15,849 nucleotides of DNA from Chloroflexota bacterium. GTDB taxonomy: Bacteria; Chloroflexota; Limnocylindria; Limnocylindrales; CSP1-4. A model generated the notes under the pieces. The model did no database searches. It was given only the letters and a program-made list of their open reading frames with translations, and had not been told where the DNA came from. The stretch spans positions 1-15,849 of the forward strand of contig JAJYDP010000033.1 in the NCBI GenBank assembly GCA_021777365.1. The letters run 5' to 3'. Shown one piece after another: positions 1 through 6,125 of the stretch; the stretch's first letter is position 1, and the number at the start of each line of letters is the position of its first letter. The position numbers and the translations under genes are program-made.

Positions 1-620
1 GGCGCCCCACGAGCGGACGCCCGACCGGACCGGGTACCGCAACGGGTACCGGACTCGCCCCTTCGACTCCCGCATGGGCGCCCTCGAGCTCGCCATCCCC
101 AGGACCCGCACGGGCTCGTACTTCCCCGAGTGGCTGGCCGAGCCGCGGCGGCGCGCCGAGCGGGCCCTGGTCGCGGTGATCCAGGAGGCGTACGTGAGGG
201 GCGTGTCCACCCGCAAGGTCGACGACCTCGTGCGGGCGATGGGCGCCTCGGGCGTGTCCAAGAGCGAGGTGAGCCGGCTCGTCGGCGAGCTCGACGCGGA
301 CCTCGCAGCGGTCCGGGAGCGGCGGCTGGACGGGGTCCGGTACCCCAATGTCTGGCTCGACGCCCAGTACGAGAAGGTGCGCGAGGGCGGCCGGGTGCAG
401 AACACGGCGTTCCTGGTCGCGATCGCGGTCAGCGAGCGCGGCGAGCGCGAGGTCGTCGGCTGCGCGGTCGCCGGCGCCGAGTCGGAGGCGTCCTGGACCG
501 CGTTCCTGCGCAGCCTCGTCGCCCGGGGCCTCACGGGCGTCCGGCTCGCGATCAGCGATGCCCACCTGGGCGTCAAGGCCGCCATCGCCGCCACCCTCGA
601 GGGCGCCGCCTGGCAGCGCT
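1..620 (+). pseudogene. IS256-family transposase, 5' part (interrupted; also cut by window edge)
   Basis: DDE transposase of the IS256 (mutator) family. The frame is open from base 2, upstream of the first ATG at 74, with typical family sequence there (RTGYRNGYRTRPFDSR), so the true start lies left of the window. The family hallmarks are clear: SYFPEWL, a region resembling VSTRKVDDLVRAMG, the first catalytic Asp in WLDAQYEKVR (codon 359-361) and the second in ISDAHLGVKAA (codon 557-559). Homology stops after WQR at 617-619. The next codon, expected to begin CRVH, is broken by the IS110 element and continues at 2069. Past the junction the frame reads 26 unrelated residues to a stop at 698-700. 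The gene is inactive as it stands, but excision of 621-2068 would restore it in frame. Confidence 0.9.
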
Positions 621-626
621 CATCGG

Positions 627-632
627 TACACA
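627..632 (+). promoter_or_regulatory. left-end -10-like box of the circular-junction promoter
   Basis: TACACA lies just inside the left end. When the element is circular, the TTGACA at 2053-2058 comes to lie 16 bases upstream, across the joined ends. The predicted start, about 7 bases after this box, falls at 639, the first base of the bridge RNA's 5' hairpin. The match to TATAAT is weak (T, A and the fourth A). The case rests on position and on the perfect -35 partner. Promoters formed by joined ends are known for IS110-family circles. Confidence 0.5.
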
Positions 633-662
633 CTGGCCCGGGACCGAGCGGTCCCGACTCGC

Positions 663-732
663 CCCGGACGGAGAGCGCCTTGGCAGCGATGACCCACTGA
701 GGTCCCACGGCAGACCCGCGCCTCCGCCCGGG
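663..732 (+). other. bridge RNA target-binding loop with left and right target guides
   Basis: The outer stem has 14 pairs (663-678/718-732) with A674 bulged and one A668-C727 mismatch. The left arm of the internal loop carries TGGCAGCG (681-688), identical to the target's left side at 611-618; the next two bases are AT where the target core is CT. The right arm carries CGGCAG (708-713), the exact reverse complement of the core plus right target, CTGCCG (2067-2072). The cap is GACC/GGTC with loop CACTGA. This is the known order: the left guide pairs the bottom strand and the right guide the top strand. Because the target is palindromic, the two guide matches share GGCAG and are not fully independent. 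Confidence 0.85.
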
Positions 733-742
733 TGGCGAGGCC

Positions 743-799
743 CCCACCGGCCCGAGGGAGATGTGCCCCGAGCACCGCACGATGAGCGTTCCGGGTGGG
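743..799 (+). other. bridge RNA donor-binding loop with left and right donor guides
   Basis: The stem CCCACCGG (743-750) pairs with 791-799 with one bulge. The left arm has GAGGGAG (754-760), identical to the right end of the element at 2059-2065, the left donor half. The right arm has CGATGAG (780-786), the exact reverse complement of core plus left end, CTCATCG (619-625). The cap is GTGC/GCAC with loop CCCGA. The left donor guide sits one base out of register with the core compared with the target loop (GAGGGAG then T then CT in DNA; GAGGGAG then AT in RNA), so the exact pairing next to the core is uncertain. Confidence 0.83.
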
Positions 800-843
800 C
801 AGCGCCGCGGCGAGTGGAGGCAGGCAGCAGCGGGAGGTCGCGC

Positions 844-2043
844 GTGGACGCATTCGTCGGGCTCGACTGGGGCGAGCAGCACCACCAGGTCCATGGCCTC
901 GACGCCGGGGGCAGGACGATCCTCGAGGCGAGGGTGCCGCATGACCGTGACGGGCTCGAGAACCTCCGGGCGGCGCTCGCCGGTCTCGGGGAGGCGGCCC
1001 GGGTCGGCGTCGCCATCGAGCGGCGCGAGGGCCTGCTGGTCGAGCACCTCCTCGCGTGGGGCCACCCGGTCTACCCGGTCAACCCCAAGGTCGCGGCCCG
1101 GTCCCGCGAGGGGTACCGTGCCGCCCCGGTCAAGAGCGACGTGCTCGACGCGTACTGCCTGGCCGACCTGCTGCGCCGCCAGGCCGACGCGTGGCGGCCG
1201 CTCCGCCTGCCCAGCGAGAGCCAGGCCGAGCTGGCGGCGCTCGTGCGCGACCGGGAGCGCCTCGTCGCCGAGCACCGGCGCCTCCAGCACCAGCTCCGGG
1301 CGGCACTCGAGACCTACTACCCGGCGATGGCGCACCTGTTCAGCTCGATCGACCGCTCGATCACGCTCGCGTTCCTGCGGCGATACCCGGATCCGGCGGC
1401 AGCCGGCCGCCTCACGGAGCACCGGCTCGGGCGGTTCCTCCGTCGAGAGGGATACACCGGCAGGACCAAGCCGGCCGTCCTGCTCGAGAGGATCCGGCAG
1501 CACCCGGCGACGCCGAGCGCCGGGACGGACCGCGCCCGCGTCCGCAGCGCGCTCGCGCTCGCCGACCTCCTCGAGCACGTCACTGAGATCCTCGCCGGGT
1601 ACGACGCCGCGATCGCCGGCGTCGCCGCTGATCACCCTGACGCCCTCGTCTTCGCGAGCCTGCCCGGCGCCGGGCCGGTGACCATCGCGACGCTGATCGC
1701 CGAGATCGGCGAGGACCGGTCCCGGTTCCCGACGCCCGGCAGCCTGCTGGCCGAGGCGGGCCTTGCGCCGGTCACGCGCCAGTCCGGTTCGTCACGGCGC
1801 GTGGTCTTCCGATACGCCGCCAACCACCACCTGCGAGCGGTCTGGAACCAGTGGATGCTCACCGCGATCAGGATCTCTCCCTGGACGCGTGCGGAGTACG
1901 ACGCGGCTCGAGCTCGGGGCCAGAGCCACAACCGTGCCGTCCGATCGGTCGGCGCCCGCTGGGGCCGCATCCTCTGGCGCTGCTGGCACGACCGAGGCGC
2001 CTACGACCCGGCGCTCGACCGGCGGGCTCTCGTCGCCGCCTGA
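844..2043 (+). CDS. IS110-family bridge-RNA-guided recombinase (transposase)
   Basis: 399-residue DEDD/serine recombinase that joins donor and target DNA under bridge RNA guidance. The N-terminal RuvC-like DEDD domain shows D8 (GLDWGEQHH), E59 (VAIERREG), and D99 and D102 (KSDVLDAY). A coiled-coil-prone, Arg-rich linker follows at about 125-200. The C-terminal Transposase_20 domain has a helix-hairpin-helix-like LPGAGPVTIATLIAEIG (273-289) and AGLAPVTRQSGSSRR, where S314 is the likely nucleophile. Length is normal for the family (about 320-450). The start is GTG at 844, chosen because GGGAGG (832-837) lies 6 bases upstream and VDAFVGLDWG is the usual N-terminus. The frame stays open far upstream to 130, but that part is antisense-like shadow of IS256 and of the bridge RNA. 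The gene looks intact. Confidence 0.95.
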   Translation: MDAFVGLDWGEQHHQVHGLDAGGRTILEARVPHDRDGLENLRAALAGLGEAARVGVAIERREGLLVEHLLAWGHPVYPVNPKVAARSREGYRAAPVKSDVLDAYCLADLLRRQADAWRPLRLPSESQAELAALVRDRERLVAEHRRLQHQLRAALETYYPAMAHLFSSIDRSITLAFLRRYPDPAAAGRLTEHRLGRFLRREGYTGRTKPAVLLERIRQHPATPSAGTDRARVRSALALADLLEHVTEILAGYDAAIAGVAADHPDALVFASLPGAGPVTIATLIAEIGEDRSRFPTPGSLLAEAGLAPVTRQSGSSRRVVFRYAANHHLRAVWNQWMLTAIRISPWTRAEYDAARARGQSHNRAVRSVGARWGRILWRCWHDRGAYDPALDRRALVAA

Positions 2044-2052
2044 GCCGGGAGG

Positions 2053-2058
2053 TTGACA
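2053..2058 (+). promoter_or_regulatory. right-end -35 box (TTGACA) of the circular-junction promoter
   Basis: A perfect TTGACA in the 25-base right non-coding end, pointing out of the element. In the integrated form it faces the IS256 remnant. In the excised circle it would pair with TACACA at 627-632 over a 16-base spacer and drive the bridge RNA and possibly the recombinase. The TTG here could also be misread as a start codon for the downstream IS256 fragment. Confidence 0.6.
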
Positions 2059-2068
2059 GAGGGAGTCT

Positions 2069-2547
2069 GCCGGGTGCACCTGCTGCGCGGCCTGCCGGTC
2101 CACGTGCCCAGGCACGCGGCGTCGATGGTCGCGGCATTCGTGCGCACCGTCTTCACCCAGCCCGACGAGCCCTCGGCCCGCGCCCAGCTCCGGGCGGTCG
2201 CCGAGCGCCTCTCGACGTCGTTCCCCAGGGCGGCCGACGCCCTGCTCGCCGCCGAGGACGACGTGCTCGCGTACCTCGCCTGCCCGCGGGAGCACTGGAC
2301 CAAGGTGTGGTCGACCAACCCGCTCGAGCGGCTCAACCGCGAGCTCGCCCGGCGCAACGGGGTGGTCGGGATCTTCCCCAACCGCGACGCCCTCCTGCGC
2401 CTGGGCACGGCGCTCCTGGTCGAGCAGCACGACGAGTGGCTGACGATGGGCAAGCGGTACCTGCCCCAGGGCTCCATGACCCGCCTGCTGGGCGGCATCC
2501 CGGGCACCACCCTGTCGGAGCTGCTGAAGGAGGGCGTGGCCGTCTGA
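2069..2547 (+). pseudogene. IS256-family transposase, 3' part
   Basis: C-terminal 159 codons of the transposase whose 5' part ends at 620. It resumes mid-codon (T620 plus GC2069-2070 gives Cys) as CRVHLLR, then HAASMVAAFVRTVF, WSTNPLERLNRELARR (the motif holding the catalytic Glu) and LLVEQHDEW, all typical of IS256 C-termini. It ends with TGA at 2545-2547. Together the two parts give at least 365 residues, plus an N-terminus outside the window, in line with the roughly 400 of intact members. No sign of decay other than the insertion is visible, so the IS110 insertion is probably recent. On its own this fragment lacks both catalytic Asp residues and a plausible start. Confidence 0.9.
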
Positions 2548-2569
2548 GAGTCGATCAGGCTGGAGGCCG

Positions 2570-2597
2570 ACTTACACCACTTGACGGGACATGACCC
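2570..2597 (+). repeat. probable right terminal inverted repeat of the IS256 element
   Basis: CTTACACCACTTGACGGGAC and the following bases resemble the TTACAC...GGACA...ACC ends typical of IS256-family elements and lie 22 bases after the transposase stop. The left end is outside the window, so the inverted repeat and any 8-9 bp target duplication cannot be checked. The element would end about 9 bases from the CCA end of tRNA-Gln. Confidence 0.5.
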
Positions 2598-2605
2598 CGA
2601 GCGGA

Positions 2606-2679
2606 TGGCTGCCCCTCGAGGATTCGAACCTCGGCTCACGGATCCAAAGTCCGCTGTCCTACCGCTAGACGAAGGGGCA
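2606..2679 (-). tRNA. tRNA-Gln (TTG)
   Basis: Reading the minus strand, a 7-bp acceptor stem TGCCCCT/AGGGGCA, discriminator G and encoded CCA (2606-2608) are visible. The anticodon arm is GCGGA-CTTTGGA-TCCGT with TTG at 2645-2647 and a normal T33, and the T loop is TTCGAAT. It stands alone, divergent from the dipeptidase gene and immediately downstream-adjacent to the IS256 right end. Confidence 0.96.
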
Positions 2680-2693
2680 GTGCGCCGCGGACT

Positions 2694-2699
2694 AGGGTA
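2694..2699 (-). promoter_or_regulatory. candidate -10 box of tRNA-Gln
   Basis: TACCCT on the minus strand (preceded by TT) would start transcription about 7 bases before the tRNA's 5' end. The same hexamer appears upstream of tatA. No good -35 is visible. This is a weak call. Confidence 0.3.
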
Positions 2700-2709
2700 A
2701 GCGATGAGG

Positions 2710-2723
2710 GCCGCCGCGGCGGC
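2710..2723. promoter_or_regulatory. 14-bp GC palindrome in the divergent tRNA-Gln/dipeptidase spacer
   Basis: GCCGCCGCGGCGGC is a perfect palindrome in the 56-base spacer between the divergent tRNA-Gln and dipeptidase genes. It could be an operator or a leader hairpin. In such GC-rich DNA it could also be chance. Confidence 0.25.
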
Positions 2724-2735
2724 AGATCGCGGCGG

Positions 2736-3965
2736 ATGCGTCATGCTTGGCCGATGATGACGACCGGCCACGAGCCCCTGCTGGAGCGAGCCAACCGCGT
2801 GCTCGCGACGTCCCCCCTGATCGACGGCCACAACGACCTCCCCTACGCCCTGCGCGAGCGCGTCGGCCTGCGGATCGACGAGGTCGACCTGCGGCAGCGC
2901 GTCGACGGCCTCGACACCGACCTGCCTCGGCTCCGGGAGGGCCGCGTGGGGGGACAGTTCTGGTCGGTCTGGGTCCCGCCCGAGCTCCCCGAGGGGTCGG
3001 CGCTGGCGATGGCCCTCGAGCAGATCGACCTCGTCCGGCGGCTGGCGGATTCGTACCCGGAGGCGCTCCGCCTGGCGGCGACGGCCGACGAGGTCGACGC
3101 GGCGTTCGCCGACGGCCGCATCGCGTCGATGATGGGGATGGAGGGCGGCTCGATGATCGCCAGCTCCCTGCCCGTCCTGCGCCAGGTCCACGCCGCCGGC
3201 GTCCGCTACCTGACGCTCACGCACTGGAGGACGACCCGCTGGGCCGACGCGGCCACCGACGCGCCGCGGCACGGCGGCCTGTCGCCGTTCGGAGTGGAGG
3301 TCGTGCGGGAGATGAACCGGCTCGGGATGCTCGTGGACCTGAGCCACGTGGCGCCCTCGACGATGGCCGCCGCGCTCGACGCCAGTGCGGCGCCGGTGAT
3401 CTTCTCGCACAGCGGCGCGCGGGCCATCGCGGACCACCCGCGGAACGTGCCCGACGAGATCCTGCGGCGGCTGCCCGAGAACGGCGGCGTCGTGATGGCG
3501 GTCTTCCTGTCCGGGTTCGTCTCGGCTGACGGGGGGCATCGGTTCCGCGAGGAGGAGGCCGCCGAGGCGGCGTGGCACGCCGACCACCCCGACGCGACGC
3601 GCGACGGGGCGCGCGCGTGGCGCACGGCGTGGCGGGCCGCCCATCCCTCGCCCACGGCCGACCTGGGCCAGGTCGCGGACCACATCGACCATCTGCGCCG
3701 CGTCGCGGGTGTGGACCATGTCGGGCTCGGCAGCGACTTCGACGGCGGGGATCCCCTGCCGGTCGGGCTCGAGGACGTCTCGCGCCTCCCGCGGCTGGTC
3801 GCCGAGCTGCTCCGCCGAGGCTACAGCGACGACGACGTCCGCAAGGTCGCGGGCGGCAACATCCTGCGGGCGATGCGCCGCGCCGAGGCCGTGGCCGCGC
3901 GGCTGCAGGCCGAGCGGCCGCCTTCGGCCGCGACGATCGAGGAGCTGGACGGCGCCGGCGCCTGA
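2736..3965 (+). CDS. membrane dipeptidase family metalloprotease (peptidase M19)
   Basis: 409-residue zinc dipeptidase of the renal-dipeptidase family, which hydrolyses dipeptides (in some bacteria also D-amino-acid or modified dipeptides). The (beta/alpha)8 metal centre is complete: DGHNDLP with H32 and D34, the bridging Glu in MEGG (E136), H204 in DLSHV, H225 in IFSHSGAR, the substrate-binding Arg in DHPRNVPDE (R236), and D334 in GLGSDFDGG. No signal peptide or membrane segment is seen, so it is likely cytoplasmic. It is the only plus-strand housekeeping gene here, divergent from tRNA-Gln and convergent with tRNA-Gly. The start is uncertain: ATG 2736 gives the longest form, while ATG 2754 or 2757 are equally possible; none has a clear ribosome site. 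The substrate cannot be told from sequence. Confidence 0.9.
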   Translation: MRHAWPMMTTGHEPLLERANRVLATSPLIDGHNDLPYALRERVGLRIDEVDLRQRVDGLDTDLPRLREGRVGGQFWSVWVPPELPEGSALAMALEQIDLVRRLADSYPEALRLAATADEVDAAFADGRIASMMGMEGGSMIASSLPVLRQVHAAGVRYLTLTHWRTTRWADAATDAPRHGGLSPFGVEVVREMNRLGMLVDLSHVAPSTMAAALDASAAPVIFSHSGARAIADHPRNVPDEILRRLPENGGVVMAVFLSGFVSADGGHRFREEEAAEAAWHADHPDATRDGARAWRTAWRAAHPSPTADLGQVADHIDHLRRVAGVDHVGLGSDFDGGDPLPVGLEDVSRLPRLVAELLRRGYSDDDVRKVAGGNILRAMRRAEAVAARLQAERPPSAATIEELDGAGA

Positions 3966-4022
3966 GCCCTCGCCTCACGGCGCGACAGGGCGGCCCGCGA
4001 CAGGGTCAGGGGTTGGGGGGAG

Positions 4023-4098
4023 TGGAGCGGAAGACGGGACTCGAACCCGCGACCCTCACCTTGGCAAGGTGATGCTCTACCAACTGAGCCACTTCCGC
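4023..4098 (-). tRNA. tRNA-Gly (GCC)
   Basis: Acceptor GCGGAAG/CTTCCGC, discriminator T, encoded CCA (4023-4025); anticodon loop TTGCCAA with GCC at 4063-4065; T loop TTCGAGT. It lies 19 bases after tRNA-Phe on the same strand, so the two are probably co-transcribed. Confidence 0.96.
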
Positions 4099-4117
4099 TC
4101 GAGAGCCGACTGGAGGT

Positions 4118-4193
4118 TGGTGCCGAGAGCCAGATTCGAACTGGCGACACCGCGATTTTCAGTCGCGTGCTCTACCAACTGAGCTATCTCGGC
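4118..4193 (-). tRNA. tRNA-Phe (GAA)
   Basis: Acceptor GCCGAGA/TCTCGGC, discriminator A, encoded CCA (4118-4120); anticodon stem GCGAC/GTCGC-like with loop CTGAAAA and GAA at 4158-4160; T loop TTCGAAT. First of a two-tRNA unit with tRNA-Gly. Confidence 0.96.
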
Positions 4194-4232
4194 CCGGACC
4201 CGGGATCCCGCGGGAGCCCGTCGGCGCGGCGC

Positions 4233-4262
4233 AGGATACCACGGCCCCGGAACGGGCGTCCA
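4233..4262 (-). promoter_or_regulatory. candidate promoter for the tRNA-Phe/tRNA-Gly pair
   Basis: On the minus strand TGGACG (4262-4257), an 18-base spacer and TATCCT (4238-4233) would start transcription near 4226, 33 bases before tRNA-Phe. It lies in the 85-base spacer after the htpX stop. Both boxes are partial matches. Confidence 0.35.
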
Positions 4263-4278
4263 CCGCGCGGAGACGGCC

Positions 4279-5400
4279 TCAGCGCCAGCCCCGCCAGGTG
4301 AACCCGGGCGGCGTCTCGGGGGGCTCCGGCGGCTGGGGCGGCTCGCTCGGGGGCGTGGGACCGCGGGGGCCGGGGTCCTGCGCGTCGAGGCCCCGGAGCC
4401 GGGCGTTGACCACCGGCGCGTGGTCGCCGACCACCAGGCTCGGCGCGTCCACGGGCGCCTCGCCCGCCAGCTGGCGCAGGCGGTTGATCCGGTCGAGCAC
4501 CGCCGGATGGGTGGAGAACAGGTCCGACGATTCGGCGGTGGCCGCCTTGACCGGGTTCTCGAAGTACAGGTGCTGCGTGGCGCGGTTCGCCACCTCGAGC
4601 GGCTCCGTGTCGAGGGCGATCTTGGCCAGCGCCCGCTCCAGGCCGTACGGGTTGCGGGTGAGCTCCACCGACGAGGCGTCGGCCAGGTACTCGCGCTGGC
4701 GGCTGACGGCCAGCTGGACCAGCTTGGCGGCGATGGGGGCGACGATCGCGAGCACCAGTGCGATGACCATCATCACGGCGCCGAAGCCGCCGGAGTCGCC
4801 GCCCGAATCGCGGCCCCGCCGGCGACCGCCGGCGATCCCGCCCCAGAACGTCATCCGCAGGAACATGTCGGCGATCAGCGCCACCGCGCCCACGAGCACG
4901 CCCACCATCAGCGAGAAGCGGATGTCGAAGTTGCGCACGTGGCTGAGCTCGTGGCCCATGACTCCCTGGAGCTCCTCGCGGTCGAGCTTCTGGAGCAGGC
5001 CCACGGTGATCGCGACCGAGGCGTGCTGCGGGTCCCGGCCGGTGGCGAAGGCGTTGGGCGCCGTGTCGTCGATGATGTAGACGCGCGGCATCGGCACGCC
5101 GGCCGCCGTCGCCATCTCGCCGACCACGTTGAACAGCTGGGGGGCGGAGTTCGCGTCCACCTCCCGGGCCCCGGAGGAGGCGAGCACCAGGGCGTCGCCC
5201 GCGTAGTACGCGAGCAGCGCGGCGGCGAAGCCGGCGGCCACCGCGATGCCCGCGGCCACCAGGCCGGTGTCGAGCGTCCCGCCCGCCGCCCCGCCGATCG
5301 CGAACCCGATCGCGCCGAGCAGCAGCACCACGACCAGCGAGAGCAGGACCGAGTTGCGGCGGTTGGCCGCGATCTGGCTGTAGAAGGTCGATGTCGCCAT
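4279..5400 (-). CDS. htpX: HtpX-like zinc membrane metalloprotease (M48)
   Basis: 373-residue integral-membrane protease of the M48B family, involved in quality control of membrane proteins. The catalytic HELSH (H150, E151, H154) and the third zinc ligand E237 in SRQREYLAD are present. Predicted membrane helices lie at about 17-37, 48-69, 162-182 and 207-230, with the active site facing the cytoplasm in known members. FSTHPAVLDRINRL near 293 is the usual C-terminal family motif. It is longer than the typical ~290 because of a Gly/Arg-rich loop (190-205) and a Pro-rich tail (about 340-373). It lies 63 bases downstream of lemA on the same strand; lemA-htpX pairing is common. ATG start at 5400; no strong ribosome site. 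Confidence 0.93.
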   Translation of the reverse strand: MATSTFYSQIAANRRNSVLLSLVVVLLLGAIGFAIGGAAGGTLDTGLVAAGIAVAAGFAAALLAYYAGDALVLASSGAREVDANSAPQLFNVVGEMATAAGVPMPRVYIIDDTAPNAFATGRDPQHASVAITVGLLQKLDREELQGVMGHELSHVRNFDIRFSLMVGVLVGAVALIADMFLRMTFWGGIAGGRRRGRDSGGDSGGFGAVMMVIALVLAIVAPIAAKLVQLAVSRQREYLADASSVELTRNPYGLERALAKIALDTEPLEVANRATQHLYFENPVKAATAESSDLFSTHPAVLDRINRLRQLAGEAPVDAPSLVVGDHAPVVNARLRGLDAQDPGPRGPTPPSEPPQPPEPPETPPGFTWRGWR

Positions 5401-5463
5401 GGGTGTGGACCGCCGGGTCCGGCGCGGGACGGGCCGTGCGGCCGCCGAGGCCGGGCCGGGGCG

Positions 5464-6030
5464 CTAGTTGAGGCTCAGGTCCACGGCCGGGACGGCCTGC
5501 GCCTCGGGCTCGGCCGCGAAGAACTCACGCCTCGTGAAGCCGAACGCGCCCGCGATGAGGACCGCCGGGAACGTCTGGATGCCGTTGTTGTAGTCGAGCA
5601 CGGTGGCGTTGTAGTGCTGCCGCGCGAAGCTGATCTGGTTCTCGGTCGTGCTCAGCTGCTCCTGCAGGTTCATCACGTTCTGGTTGGCCTTGAGGTCCGG
5701 GTAGTTCTCCACCACCGCGAACAGCGAGCGGAGGGCGCCGGTCAGGGCGTTCTCTGCCTGGGACTGGGCGGCCGGGCCCTGGGCCCCTGCCGCGATGGCG
5801 CTGGCCCGCGCCTCGGTGACCCTGGTCAGGACGTTCTGCTCGAAGGTCATGTAGCCCTTGACCGCGTTCACGAGGTTGGGGATGAGGTCGTGGCGGCGCT
5901 TGAGCTGGACGTCGATCTGGCTGAACCCCTCGTCCACGCGGTTGCGCTTCCCGATCAGGCCGTTGTAGATCCCGATGACCACCACCGCCGCGATGACGAT
6001 GACAGCCAGCACGATGAGGAGCAGTTCCAT
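5464..6030 (-). CDS. lemA: LemA family protein
   Basis: 188-residue protein with one N-terminal membrane helix (residues 2-21, MELLLIVLAVIVIAAVVVIG) followed by the all-helical LemA domain: YNGLIGKRNRVDEGFSQIDVQL, RHDLIPNLVNAVKGY, and YNNGIQTFPAVLIAGAFGF near the C-terminus, all family signatures. Function is not settled; it is often linked to HtpX, its neighbour here. I chose ATG at 6030 over the upstream ATG at 6060 because GAGGGAG (6040-6046, minus strand) lies 9 bases before it and the membrane helix then starts at once. Confidence 0.93.
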   Translation of the reverse strand: MELLLIVLAVIVIAAVVVIGIYNGLIGKRNRVDEGFSQIDVQLKRRHDLIPNLVNAVKGYMTFEQNVLTRVTEARASAIAAGAQGPAAQSQAENALTGALRSLFAVVENYPDLKANQNVMNLQEQLSTTENQISFARQHYNATVLDYNNGIQTFPAVLIAGAFGFTRREFFAAEPEAQAVPAVDLSLN

Positions 6031-6078
6031 GGTGTCCGTCTCCCTCGGCCCGGGGCCCATCGGACCCCCGTCCGGGCC

Positions 6079-6084
6079 AGCATA
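6079..6084 (-). promoter_or_regulatory. candidate -10 box of lemA-htpX
   Basis: TATGCT (minus strand, in GCGTTATGCTGG) is the best -10 match in the 95-base spacer between tRNA-Val and lemA; the predicted start is near 6072. No clear -35. Confidence 0.35.
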
Positions 6085-6125
6085 ACGCGACCCGGCCGCG
6101 ATGGCGGCGGTCGCGGACGGCGGAA

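Larger units (their letters stand above)
639..806 (+). ncRNA. bridge RNA of the IS110 element
   Basis: Non-coding RNA that pairs with both target and donor DNA to direct the IS110 recombinase, as established for IS621. Seen in order: (1) a 7-bp hairpin, 639-645 with 650-656, loop GAGC; (2) a long stem, 663-678 with 718-732, enclosing an internal loop whose arms hold target guides and are capped by the 4-bp hairpin 691-694/701-704; (3) a second stem, 743-750 with 791-799 (G795 bulged), plus GGCG 734-737 with CGCC 803-806, enclosing donor guides capped by the hairpin 763-766/772-775. The guides match the rebuilt target and the element ends. It ends about 37 bases before the recombinase start. 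The 5' and 3' ends are estimates. Confidence 0.88.
621..2068 (+). mobile_element. IS110-family insertion sequence (bridge-RNA type, IS110/IS621-like)
   Basis: The boundaries come from the interrupted IS256 gene: T620 joined to G2069 rebuilds the codons of WQRCRVH without adding or losing a base. CT is present at both junctions (619-620 and 2067-2068), as expected for the CT core of IS621-like recombination, and there is no other target duplication. No terminal inverted repeats are seen, as is normal for IS110. The layout is a long left non-coding end (621-843) with the bridge RNA, the recombinase gene (844-2043), and a very short right end (2044-2068). The long left end places it in the IS110 group and not the IS1111 group, where the RNA lies at the right end. 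The rebuilt target is a 12-bp perfect palindrome, GGCAGCGCTGCC. Confidence 0.93.

Noticed and set aside
130..843. Long upstream extension of the IS110 recombinase frame (as if it were a 637-residue protein)
   Set aside because: This part overlaps the IS256 gene in another frame and the bridge RNA, is Arg/Gly/Pro-rich without homology, and crosses the element boundary at 620/621. The GTG at 844 has a good ribosome site and begins the RuvC-like domain.
2053..2068. TTG at 2053 as the start of a separate small gene (164 residues)
   Set aside because: The first five codons lie in the IS110 right end. The rest is the C-terminal part of the interrupted IS256 transposase, and the TTG belongs to the TTGACA box.
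4194..4230. CCCGGGATCCCGCGGG-type palindromes after htpX as a terminator
   Set aside because: Several short overlapping palindromes, but no single stable stem with loop and no T-run. Expected by chance at this GC content.
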